Origin: Selaginella moellendorffii
Taxonomy: Eukaryota; Streptophyta; Lycopodiopsida; Selaginellales; Selaginellaceae
Direction of reading: 5' to 3'
NCBI RefSeq assembly: GCF_000143415.4
Contig: NW_003314423.1
Span: 175,440 to 227,397, forward strand
Length of the DNA: 51,958 nt
The position numbers were made by a program, and so were the translations under genes. Of the stretch, positions 42,682-51,958 are shown in pieces (within the stretch, counting starts at the first letter, position 1; every line of letters starts with the position of its first letter). The notes beneath the pieces are model-generated. The model saw only the letters and a list, made by a program, of their open reading frames with translations. It was not told the DNA's origin and made no database searches.

Positions 42682-43236
42682 TCACATTACATTAAAGGGT
42701 GGCTTAAATATCCCATATTCTACATTCACTAATGTAATGTTCACCAATGGAATATTGTTCTCCACCATAAAATCATAATAACTATGTGTTTTTAATTCTT
42801 TTTTGATTTTCTTATATATCCACGTGTGCACACCTTGCAAACCCACTCTTGGGCATTTGCGATAATGCTCAATAAAATTTAGCAAACCCATATAACCATC
42901 TGTCTTGTTTAAATAAAAGTTGCATATAAGACATTGAAGATAATATATATCTACATCAAGCTCTTCTACCATATCTAGAGCAAGATCTTGAAAAAAATAT
43001 TGACATTGCTCTTGGAGTATTAGATGCAATCTGACTCTTTTAACAACATCATAAAGAAGGAATTCTTGTTCAATTGCACTTGGGGTTGCAAATGGAAGAG
43101 CCTCACAATAACCCTAAAAATGAAAAGGAGGATTGTTGTGTAGAGGTGAAGGTGGATTATTAGTTGAGATTGGAAATGGAGGTGGAGGCTCATATGAGAG
43201 GCTTCTGGGACCAAAAATAAACCTTTCCTAACCATT
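42682..43236 (-). pseudogene. C2HC zinc-finger gene, copy B2 (tandem duplicate)
   Basis: The better conserved part is 42682-43029: LQEQCQYFFQDLALDMVEEL, CLICNFYLNKTDGYMGLLNF, H-x3-C and KYGVF-like EYGIFKPPFNVM at the end. The finger spacing CX2CX18HX3C is kept. The N-terminal proline-rich part is in another frame. Two tandem copies here against one in copy A point to a local duplication. Confidence 0.65.
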
Positions 43237-43247
43237 ATAACACACAA

Positions 43248-43692
43248 GAAAAATTAAACTTCCAAGCAATAAGAATTCTCCAATTAATATACTATATTTC
43301 AATCTCGGGAATGATGTTTTATTATGACATGATAATATATTAAATCATAATTATCAATCTCAGTAATTACAGCCTACTATGAGAGATAGCTATAGGGTTC
43401 CAAAAACTAAAAACTAGCACATAATTAATACGTAGCCTTATTTTATATAACTAGTTTGCCATATATAATAATAGCAAATGCACATAAACACGCAAGTATG
43501 TCTTTTTGTAAGATTACCTTTCAATCTCAAAAATATATATAGATTTAACTCTTTGATTTGTCCATATCATATATACTACACACTTATACTCCTTCCAAAG
43601 ATAAAACATATAAAAAGGAATAAGATATATATAAAAAACTTACTTTTTTATATAATATTTTAGTGGATTACAAAAGCTATTAAAAGCTTTAT
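43248..43692. other. AT-rich spacer without a gene
   Basis: The counterpart of 6795-7371. Shared phrases such as CAATCTCGGGAATGATG confirm the correspondence. The ORF at 43478-43663 (+) is low-complexity AT-rich text and is not supported. Confidence 0.5.
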
Positions 43693-43861
43693 AGAGTGGA
43701 TTTATTAATGCTTTCTACTGCACTGTCCATTCCTTCTTTTCTCTTGTTCTAGACTGCTGTTTTGGAAGTAACAGAAGCATGTTTATCAATAGTGACAATG
43801 GTCTTTATATTTCCGGATGGGTAATAAAGACCAAGAGTGTAATATGGAGATTGTGGTAGTG

Positions 43862-44779
43862 TGTCACGAATATGATTTTGGGTATCGAAAAATACTTGTC
43901 AGCCAATGCTTACAGACACTCTTTCTTTATTGCCATGACGGTAGGAGGTCAATACTACTAGTTCCCTTTATGGTCTCCACCCAAACTAGTTGAGAAACTA
44001 GTCAGTGCATGTGCACTTAGACTAAAAGGGCACTGAGGAAGGAAATCCTAAATTGTCATTAAGTCAAGTATACTTGACATGGTGACGAGAAACTCATGTT
44101 ATTGGCTTGCATTTGCTAGTGTTGAGAACCCCCGCAATATTGAACTAGTCCCTTAATATTCGCTAAATGATAGTTTACCATTTCTGCCAAACACCCTTGC
44201 TATCATGCCCTTTATGTTAATCTTATTTTAGTCCCAAATGCTATTTATGGAAAGTGTCTAGATTTGCTCATTTGGCATATCTAGGGAATGTAGAGATTAT
44301 TCTAAACACAAGGTGTTCATCCCATGTCCAAATTCACAATCTAAAGACATTCCATATTTAATAAGTTTTGAGCTTGTCCCAGAGACTAACTCTTGGTACT
44401 AAGGGAGGCTTAGGGTGAAAGCCTAAAGCATGTGTTCCTCAAGGGGGGTGGGGGTATAGGGGGTTTCAAATATATGGTAGGGATAATGGTTGGAATGTAT
44501 GTCCGACCACCTGAGACATAAGTTTGGCTCCCACTGGGTTGTGTCACTCCTTATTCTGCGTCTGGCTTGGGTGTAAGCCCAAGCTCCACACTACTCTAGT
44601 CAGTGGGGTACCCTCCTCATGTTTAGCCACCAGTATGCCAAAATTGTGCCAAACACTATCTGACACCATTTTACATGTAGGTGCTGGATACGAGGAGCTA
44701 GTGCTTGTGGGATTGTATCGGACCCTTGTTTCGTAGTGCAACGGGCTTGGAGTTCGGCTCTAAATTCAGGTGCGCTGCA
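43862..44779 (+). repeat. 5' LTR of G2
   Basis: It runs from TGTCACGAATATG to GTGCGCTGCA, just before the primer-binding site. Its last 220 bp match the 3' end of the element (50690-50916). The first part instead matches the LTR-like block at 16.3-16.7 kb. Confidence 0.8.
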
Positions 44780-44944
44780 TTTGGTATCAGAGAAATTGTC
44801 TTAGCAAATTCTATCCAACTTTTGTCAGATTTTCTGACTCACGCAGAGACTTTTTTAGTAAATCCAAAGTGACCTGTGTAGGATTAATTGGATTGCACCA
44901 TTCAGTAAGAATGTTGTATGCATGTTCAATTATTGATAAAGGCA

Positions 44945-46065
44945 TGCATGCAACTAGCAGGACGGTGAAAAGGAACCATGTTAATGACGTTGAAACCTCT
45001 AGATGGGCAAATTGAGAGGAGGAAACTCCTACTAAAGATGCTGCAGAAGAGGCAAAGGTTGAGTCAAAAGAGGAAGAGCCAGATGTTATGGCGTTGCAGC
45101 ATATGGCTTAAGAAATCGAGATCGAGATTTGCAAAGGGAAATTCGCAAATTGAAGAAAGAGAACAAAAAGAGGAAGAAAGAAACTAAGGCAACTAAACTA
45201 GCTAAACCTAAGCAACTAAACTCCTCTTCAAGTTTTGAGGATGAAGAAGTTCTGCAACCGCCTCTGGTTACATGAGTTTCAAAGTTTAAGCCTCCGAAAC
45301 CACCCAATTTCAAGGGCATGCGGGACTATCAGGTTTTGGAAGATTGGGTATACAATATGGAAAACTATTTCATAGCGGCAGATGTAGATGATCGTACGAA
45401 AGTTGCATATGTGCAATCCTTTCTCACCGATCATGCCAAAACTTGGTGGCACCAGATGTGTGCTGAAAAAGGGCAGACTAGAAGTTGGACCAAGATGCGA
45501 TCTCGTATCCGTAAGGAATACTTGCTGGATGATCTTGGTTTGAGACTTCGTGCGGAGTTGCAGCGGTTAAAGTAGCGAGAGGACTTTATGCATTATGTTA
45601 ATGTGTTTGCTTAGAAGTGCATTATGATATCCAATATGAGTGACAAAGATGCTCGGAGTTATTTCCTAAAAGGTTTAAATTCACTTTCTCGTAATGAGAT
45701 TTTGAAGTTTAAGCCAAAGACATACTTGGAATGTAAGGAGGTAGCACAGCAAGTTGCCTTTAGTCACTTGCTCATGGAATAATATCAATAGTTATATGCT
45801 AGTACCTTGGACAAGAATAAGAATTTTGGGAATAAATAAGGTGATCGGAAATAGAGGGTGGAAGGAAGGTTCTACCATGGAGGCTCACAAGTAACGGTTA
45901 ACAAAAGTGGTGGTGGTTAGAGTTTCTTCTAGTCCTAGGCCCTCTGTTCCTCCTCCTAGTGGGTACAAGCAGCAACAACTTGCAAAACCTGCTCCTAGCG
46001 GAACGGGTAGTATGGGTCATTGCTTCCATTGTGAAGAGTTAGGACATAGGTCCTCAGAATGTCCC
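44945..46065 (+). pseudogene. G2 gag with zinc knuckle
   Basis: A lysine/glutamate coiled coil (44980-45190) precedes the capsid-like region MRDYQVLEDWVYNMENYFIA, HAKTWWHQMCAEKG and YLLDDLGLRLRAELQRLK. A perfect knuckle CFHCEELGHRSSEC lies at about 46021-46062. Stops at about 45573 and 45613 break the frame. Confidence 0.75.
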
Positions 46066-46239
46066 AACAAACATAAGACAAGGTCTCGTATTAATATCAT
46101 GAGGGAAGATGGTGGTGGTGAAGTTGAAGGGGTTGATGAGTTGGTCAATGCAGACTATAAAGAAGAAGAGGTGAGTTATTTTCGTTGCTTTTCTCAAGCT
46201 TTTTTCGTAGTCAATGCAAACATTGATCCGTTGATGTAT

Positions 46240-47230
46240 CTAGTAGGCTTTGTCCGCAGACACCAAATGCGAGTGATGATTGACATAGGAGCTACGCACA
46301 GCATGATATCCGAAGACTTAGTTAAGTTGTTAAGATTGAATGTTGAGCAAATGTCATCCATTGTAGCGCATGTGATTATGGGATGAGATTTAGATATACT
46401 GTCACCGTGGATCCTTGGAACTTTAGGGGATAAATGGGGATAAAATAGCCACTAAGGGCTCTCTCATCAAGCAATTCCCCCTTTTCCAATTGTCTTAAGA
46501 GGAGAGAGATAAGGTGTGCTATAGTTGGTATCGGAGCAAATGGCACGAGTTCGATTCCCATTGATTAGTGGCTACTTAAAAATATAATATTGAGTAAGGT
46601 ATATTCCTACCCCTAAATTTGAAATCGTACATATTGGGCATCCATCGCGTACATCCTTCCTCTTGTGTGGAGTATCCACGAACGAAAGTATCCACTGTGG
46701 GACTGTGGTACGGGTGGATAACTAGTTGCCTCACATGGAATAACTAATCTATACAATGGAAGGATTGGTAGATTTAGTGCAGAAATGGAGAGGTGCTAGT
46801 TCCTCTTGGCTTGGTAGGGGTTGTTAGTCAATAGTCAATAAGGACATTAACATCTCTAAAGGGGGGGTGAGTGTAGCGTATGTGATCATGGGATGAGATT
46901 TAGATATACTGTCACCGTGGATCCTTGGATCCTTAGGGGATAAATGGGGATAAAATAGCCACTAAGGGCTCTCTTATCAAGCAATTGCCCCTTTTTCAGT
47001 TGGCTTAAGGGGAGAGAGATAAGGTGCATTACACCCATGCACTTTCGGTTTGCGAAAGGTGGGCAAGTAGCTAGAAAATTTGTGACTGATGTTCCAATAA
47101 AAATATCTAAGTGGAAAGAAAGAGTGGACTTGGTAGTGTTGAAGATACTAGATTTTTAGATGGTGTTTGGTATAGATTTCTTCAATAGATATATTACAGG
47201 GATTTATGGTGCTGGATAAAGTTATATCAT
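46240..47230 (+). pseudogene. G2 aspartic protease, split by the TRIM
   Basis: RVMIDIGATHSMISEDLVKL carries the active-site Asp (DIGATHS). After the TRIM insertion the protein resumes MHFRFAKGGQVARKFVTDVP and ends near MVFGIDFFNRY, the usual flap and C-terminal block. Confidence 0.8.
46362..47033 (+). mobile_element. Complete TRIM (terminal-repeat retrotransposon in miniature)
   Basis: Two 162-bp LTRs (46362-46523 and 46872-47033) begin TGTAGCG and end in (G/T)CTATA or ATTACA. A primer-binding site TGGTATCGGAGC (46526-46537), one mismatch from the tRNA-iMet complement, follows the first. A purine tract AAAGGGGGGGTGAG lies just before the second. The target duplication is TCCAT/CCCAT. The 350-bp middle encodes nothing, so it depends on enzymes from other elements. 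Three solo LTRs of this family are elsewhere in the window. Confidence 0.95.
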
Positions 47231-47679
47231 ATTGAAGTCAGAAGGACATTCTGATGTGTCCTTCCAGTTGTAAAAGTGCTCCTCAAAGGATTGGGATACT
47301 TAATTCCTGACTATGAGAGCCGCTCAAAAAGTAGCTAAGAAGGGATGTCGGACCTTTTGGGTTCAAGTGATGGAAGCTAAGGGTGTAGGTGACTTAGTTC
47401 GAATCAGTGACAAGGTTGATCCTGTACCAAAAAAGATATTGAAGTTGTTGGCGAGGAATCAGGATATATTTCCGAAGGATTTGCCACCAAGGCTACTTCC
47501 TAGCCATGAGGTTGATCATTAGATTCAGGTCATTCTGGGTTCTACATGACCTAAAAAGGCTTCGTATCATCTGAACATCAAGGAGATGGCTGAACTCAAG
47601 AAGCAACTCATGGAATTTTTTGACAAAAGTCATATTTGACCAAGTAAGTTACCTTATTGAGCACCGGTCCTTTTTGTTA

Positions 47680-48845
47680 TAAAAAAGGATGGAACCATGA
47701 GGATGTGTATTAACTATCAGGCACTCAACAAGATCACGGTCAAAAATAGTTATCCTTTGCTTTGCATTGATAACTTGTTTGACCAACTTTTAAAGGTTAA
47801 GTATTTTACGCGACTTGAGTCCAGGTATCATCAGATATGAGTGGTGGATCAGGATGAGAAGATAACCTTTAAGACTCAATACAGATCTTATGAGTCACTT
47901 GTCATGCCATTTGGGTTATGCAATGCTCTAGCAATGTTCAACACTATGATGGATAGAATATTCAAAGATTATTTAGACACATTTGTTATCCTATATATCA
48001 ACGATATTTTAATCTTTAGTGAAACATTGGAGGATCATTTGAAACACTTGGAGTTGGTGTTTCAAAAGTTGTGTGAACACAAACTATATGCTAAGGAAAG
48101 TAAATGTGCTTTTCAACAATTCCAGGTAAACTTTCTCAGACATATAGTTGGTGGTGGCGTAATTGAGGTGGATCCAAAAAAGGTGGAAGCAGTAAAGTCT
48201 TGGGAAGTCCCGACCACTGTATCAGATGTTTGTTCCTTTCTCAATTTAGCGGGATACTATTGCAAGTTTGTCTACAATTTTGAAAGAGTTGCTCTTCTAT
48301 TAACTGAGTTAACAAAGAGTAGTATACCGTTTCATTGGACACCAACTTGTCAGCGTGCTTTTGTACGATTGAAGGAGATCTTGACTACGGTTCCTATTCT
48401 CAGGATCCCAGATCTTGATAAACACTTCAAAGTGCATTGTGATGCATTTGGCTATGCTATTGGTGCCATGTTATAACAAGATTGTGATAAAGCAGTTGGT
48501 GTTATGCTAAGGCGGCATGGTTGTCCCATTGCATTCTATTCCAAGAAATTGGATAAAACCCAACGAAGATGGCTAACGCATGAGAAAGAGATGTTTGCTA
48601 TAGTGTCAGCACTAGAACACTAGAGACACTACTTGGGTGGACACACCAAAATTTATACAGATAGTAACACATTAAGCTACTTTGCTATGCAGCCTAAGCT
48701 TATGCCAAAGCAGGCTTGTTGGCAAGAGAAGCTTGCTAGATATGATATTGAAATCATATATAAACCTAATAAAGACAATATTGTTCCAGATGCATTGAGT
48801 CGTCAGGCTCAATTCCGGGCAATATCAGCAATTAGTTCGGACTAG
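47680..48845 (+). pseudogene. G2 reverse transcriptase and RNase H
   Basis: RT blocks are [34 protein letters not shown] and ILYINDILIFSE (YIND in place of YIDD), then FLNLAGYYCKFV. RNase H blocks are FKVHCDAFGYAIGAML, RRWLTHEKEMFAIVSALEH and KIYTDSNTLSYF, ending VPDALSRQA. The Asp-to-Asn change in the polymerase site and scattered stops mark it as inactive. Confidence 0.85.
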
Positions 48846-48889
48846 TTGGAGGACGTATGGAAGTGATTCGTTGGCGAAGACAATCTTAC

Positions 48890-49880
48890 GCCATGTGGAG
48901 TTGTCAAAGTAGGACTTTGGTAGTGAAGCAGCGAAAGTTGCTAGCCGCACCAATGTAAAGCTTCACTTCTCAATTTGGGATGGGTTTATATTCTATTGTA
49001 TCTTCCCTCTAAGGATCTGTAGCAGTTGTTTCTACAGGAATATCATGATGCTCCGGCAGTGGGACATGGCGGAAAGCGAAAGACTCTAGTTGAAAAAGGG
49101 ATTTTTCTGGTCTGGTATGGAAGGTGATGTAGCGGATATTGTCCATTCTTGCCCTATATGCCAGCAATGTAAGCCAAAGCTGAGAAGTAGGCTAGAAAGT
49201 TGTAGTGCATTAAAGCATCAGTATGGTTATTTCAAAGTGTGATACTTGATTTCGTCACTTGCTTGCCAAAGTTTAAAGGTTTGGTGGTTGTAGATTGGTT
49301 GTCGAAGATTGCATACTTTATTCCAATTGTGGGAACAATGAATGCGAAACAAGCAGCAAAGCTCTTTTTCCATTAAGTAGTGCGGGTTCATGATCTTCCT
49401 GAAGAGATAATCTCAAATAGAGATTTGAGGTTTATGGGGAAGTTATGGGGCACACTATTCTAGCTGTTTGGTACCAAATTAAAGTTTAGTATGGCTTATC
49501 ATCCTTAAACTGATGGGTAAACCGAACGCGTGAATGCTCAAGTTAAGGATTATCTACGGTACTATGTCGCAGCAAACCAATTGAATTGGGTTGACCATTT
49601 GGACACAGCAGAAACCTATCATAACAACACATTTCACAGCACTATTGGCTATTCTCCATGGGAGATGCTCCAAGGGAATGCTTGTGGAGTGCCTTAATAG
49701 ATTGTTGTACCGAAACCAATGTCCGAAGTGTTGGTCCCAGCCATTGAGACTTATGCAGAGCAACTACGTCAAGGTTGGTCTAGAGCTACTAAGGCAATGG
49801 GCAAAGCTCATGATAGGTATCGACGTGATAAGAATCAACATTATCGAGATGTATCCTATCAAGTGGGAGATCAGGTGTGG
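48890..49880 (+). pseudogene. G2 integrase
   Basis: The zinc-binding end (HSCPICQQCKPK, near 49145-49175) is followed by the core. VVDWLSKIAYFIP is present, the second Asp block reads IISNRDLRF instead of SDRD, and YHPxTDGxTERVN is followed by HNNTFHSTIGYSPWEML. Several stops break it. Confidence 0.8.
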
Positions 49881-49889
49881 CTATCTTCC

Positions 49890-50275
49890 TAGAACTTGAA
49901 TGTTAAGGGATCTTTGTCTCAGAAGCTGTTACCAAGATATGTCTATCGGGTGTTGAAAGGACTTGGTGATATATCCTATCAGTTGGATATTTCACAAGAG
50001 ATGTCCAGACTTCATGATATGTTTCATGTTAGTTTATTGGCCCTATATCATGAGGATCCTAGCCGCTTTAGGGATGTTCTTCCAGCTCCAGATGTTATTG
50101 ATGGTGAACCAGAGTATGAGGTTAAGGCTATTCTTTTGTCTCGTAAGGCCGAACCAAAGAATATTTAGTTAAGTGGAAAGGTTACCCATCTTGTGAATCA
50201 ACTTGGGAGCCTCTTAGAAATCTTACACATGCTTGTGAGCTTGTCACGGAGTATGAGAATTGTAATAAAGAATAG
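49890..50275 (+). pseudogene. G2 integrase C-terminus and chromodomain
   Basis: VLKGLGDISYQLDISQEMSR and MFHVSLLALYHEDPS are the usual bridge. EYEVKAILLSRKAEPKN is followed, after a frame slip near 50163, by the chromodomain signature LVKWKGYPSCESTWEPL. Confidence 0.75.
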
Positions 50276-50284
50276 TTTTGTAAA

Positions 50285-50916
50285 TCTTATAATAAATTTT
50301 GTAAATCAATAAAGTAATATCTTTTTATAAATCAAAGTTCATTTCTCTCATTTGTTAGTCCTTGGGTCAGTTTTGGCAGATTGACTTCAACACTTTGGTA
50401 CATGTATCCAATCCATAACTATAGGGATAACTATTATAGACTGATCACAAGTCCCCGCCTCTCTCTTGATGACTCATTTTTGAAAAGGGGCATGGTCGTA
50501 TAAACAACTTAATCTACCAATTTATAATAGTTGTCTAAATCTTCCCAACGGGGTTGATTTCTTGCTCAGGGGAAGTTGGGCCTCTAGCCTTCTCCTTGTG
50601 TCCTTGCAGGTAGGGATGTATCATTCCTTTGTAAGCTAAGTGGTACTCGGAGCAATAGTCATTTCCTTGTCGGTGACGGCCGGAGGGTTCTGCATCCGAC
50701 TTGGATGTAAGCCCAAGCTCCACACTGCTCTAGTTGGTGGGGTACCTTCCTCCTTGCGTTAAACCACCGGTATGCCAAAATTGTGCCAGACACCGTCTGA
50801 CACCATTTTGCGTGTAGGTGCTGGATACGGGGAGTTGGTGCTCATGAGATTGTACTAGACCCTTGTTTCATAGTGTAACAGGTTTAGAGTTCGGCTCTAA
50901 ATTCATGTGTGCTACA
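50285..50916 (+). repeat. 3' end and 3' LTR of G2
   Basis: Only the last 220 bp or so (GTAAGCCCAAGCTCCACACT to GCTACA) match the 5' LTR. The preceding 400 bp (50290-50690) do not resemble the first half of the 5' LTR, so one of the LTRs has been rearranged or replaced. No gene lies here. Confidence 0.65.
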
Positions 50917-51024
50917 TAGTGAAACAAAATTAACATTCTCATATTTCTGTATACTAGAACTACTTATAGATTTTTTGTCTTCCTTGCTTCCCATTTATGT
51001 AAACCCTAAAGAATGTATGTATAG

Positions 51025-51138
51025 GCATTAAAGAAGATCTACCAGCAAATGGTTGCTCTAGCAAGCACAAAGAAAGATCCAGATGTTGCAAACACTATCG
51101 ACGACATCTCTGCGAAAATCAAAAACCTCAAAAATTAG
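51025..51138 (+). CDS. Orphan exon, 37 residues to stop
   Basis: After an acceptor-like TATGTATAG, the frame reads ALKKIYQQMVALASTKKDPD and then VANTIDDISAKIKNLKN before TAG. It looks like the helical C-terminal end of a protein and lies next to the SPYYTPG gene on the other strand. I see no other copy in the window and cannot name it. Confidence 0.3.
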   Translation, partial: ALKKIYQQMVALASTKKDPDVANTIDDISAKIKNLKN

Positions 51139-51199
51139 CTCTAAAAATTTTGAAGAGCAAAAACATTAAGGACTGACAACTTTTCTGATGACAGGAATG

Positions 51200-51913
51200 T
51201 GTAAGCAACTAAAGGGAACGACTTGAGAGACAATCCATAGGGTTCAAATATAAAGGGAAAGGGCCTATAAACAAGAGTGCACCCCTTTTTTAATCAGTTA
51301 AGGGTCTTGGGATATTTAGGGTTAAGCATTCTTAAGTTTGAATAATACTGGGTTGGGTGACTTCCCAGGAAGTCCAAATTCAGGAGCTTACATTTGGTAT
51401 AAGAGAGGTCTCAGGTCCGACTCTATTGGTTGACTTAGGGGAATCATACCATATGTTAAGATTGACATCTAGCAGGTCCAGTTTGCCTTCGGCTGAGCTC
51501 GACCCGAGGGGTAAAAGAGCGGTGGCTCTCAGCTTCCGTTCACGAGGGCATGAACTTGTAGGGAAGCATAGTGGATTATAAGCAGCCAAAAGGAACAACT
51601 TGAGAGACGATCCATGGGGTTTAAATATAGAGGGAAAGGGCCCATGAACAAGAATGCACCCCTTTTTTTAATTGGTTAAGGGTTTTGAGATATTTGGGGT
51701 TAAGCATCCTTGGGTTTGAATATGTAAGCACCCAAAGGGAATGACTTGAGAGACGATCCGTTGGGGTTCAAATATAGAGGGAAAGGGCCCATGAACAAGA
51801 GTGCACCCCCTTTTCCAATCGGTTAAGGGTCTTGGGATAGTTGGGGTTAACCGTCCTTGGGTTTGAATAGTACTGGGTTGGGTGACCTCCGGGGAAGTCC
51901 AAACTCAGGAGCT
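51200..51913 (+). mobile_element. Second short LTR element (193-bp LTRs in a tandem array)
   Basis: The first LTR (51200-51392) runs from TGTAAGC to GCTTACA and is followed by a primer-binding-like TGGTATAAGAGA at 51395. A 184-bp middle leads to a second, shortened LTR copy (51577-51723) and, directly abutting, a third copy (51724-51913). Shared text includes CTTGAGAGACGATCC and GGGAAAGGGCCCATGAACAA. The array has no coding capacity. LTR-middle-LTR-LTR arrays are known for TRIM families. Confidence 0.7.
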
Positions 51914-51958
51914 CCCATTAGATTCAAGCAACATGGGGTGTGATTCCCCTAGCCAACC

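Larger units (their letters stand above)
43862..50916 (+). mobile_element. Chromovirus G2 (Ty3/gypsy), about 7.1 kb
   Basis: It is bounded by a perfect target duplication TAGTG (43857-43861 and 50917-50921). It starts TGTCACG and ends GCTACA. A primer-binding site TGGTATCAGAGA (44782) fits initiator tRNA-Met. Gag, zinc knuckle, protease, reverse transcriptase, RNase H, integrase and chromodomain follow in order. A complete TRIM (46362-47033) is nested in its protease. Many stops are present, so it is inactive. Confidence 0.92.
43693..50990 (-). pseudogene. SPYYTPG gene copy B, split by retrotransposon G2
   Basis: The N-terminal part (YENVNFVS) lies at about 50921-50990 and the C-terminal part (LPQSPYYTLGLYYPSGNIKT, ending near 43693) at 43693-43861. 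The chromovirus G2 (43862-50916) lies between them with the 5-base duplication TAGTG. One TAG in the C-terminal part adds further damage. The clean rejoining to the other two copies verifies both the gene and the insertion point. Confidence 0.75.

Noticed and set aside
46526-46600. A tRNA-like stretch (TGGTATCGGAGC...GAGTTCGATTCCC)
   Set aside because: The first part is the TRIM primer-binding site; no cloverleaf can be formed and the T-arm-like text is in the wrong orientation.

Overview
The window looks like repeat-dense nuclear DNA from a streptophyte plant; a non-flowering lineage is possible but not shown. The evidence is a short plant-type telomeric TTTAGGG tract, chromodomain Ty3/gypsy retrotransposons, a miniature LTR element primed by initiator tRNA-Met, Mutator-like genes, and many short GT-AG introns (about 38-114 nt). 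Two 100-base assembly gaps are present. I see no ordinary housekeeping gene, tRNA or rRNA. Nearly everything is a mobile element, many nested in each other and mostly decayed.

Layout. 1-7.7 kb: copy A of a large DNA element (P-type) with a Mutator-like transposase N-terminus (-), a ParB-like plus DNA-methyltransferase-like gene (+), a C2HC zinc-finger gene (-) and a short SLP-SPYYTPG gene (-). 7.9-17.4 kb: a minus-strand gypsy element (G1) broken by a deleted chromovirus (G3) and by an LTR-like block; both carry 162-bp solo LTRs of a TRIM family. 18.5-51.2 kb: a second P-type copy (B), in pieces because a second transposon (E2) landed in its transposase gene, a large inversion followed, and a chromovirus (G2, itself carrying an intact TRIM) hit its SPYYTPG gene. 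51.2-52 kb: another short LTR array.

The most interesting object is E2. Two identical 24-bp terminal repeats at 21620 and 28612 are each bordered by one copy of a 4-base target duplication. Inverting 23.93-39.56 kb on paper makes E2 one 13.3-kb element. The same single step restores the Mutator-like gene (N-terminus now at 27.5-28.6 kb, C-terminus at 18.5-21.6 kb) and the copy-B ParB-methyltransferase gene (exons 2-4 now at 23.9-25.5 kb on -, exons 5-9 at 39.6-41.6 kb on +). Reassembled, E2 carries a DUF7869-type putative DDE transposase, a divergent gene with ParB-like, degenerate methyltransferase-like, acidic and FCP1/HAD-like regions, and the small SPYYTPG gene.

E2 is also seeded with about 20 copies of a 22-bp imperfect palindrome, ATGGCRTG-N6-CAYGCCAT, none of which I find elsewhere in the window. 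The copies sit inside tiny introns a few bases before the 3' splice site, just after stop codons, in the divergent promoter, and twice in frame inside an exon. Two different transposon types thus carry related ParB-methyltransferase and SPYYTPG genes. I infer that these are accessory proteins acting on element DNA. No activity can be shown from sequence, and several catalytic residues look altered.
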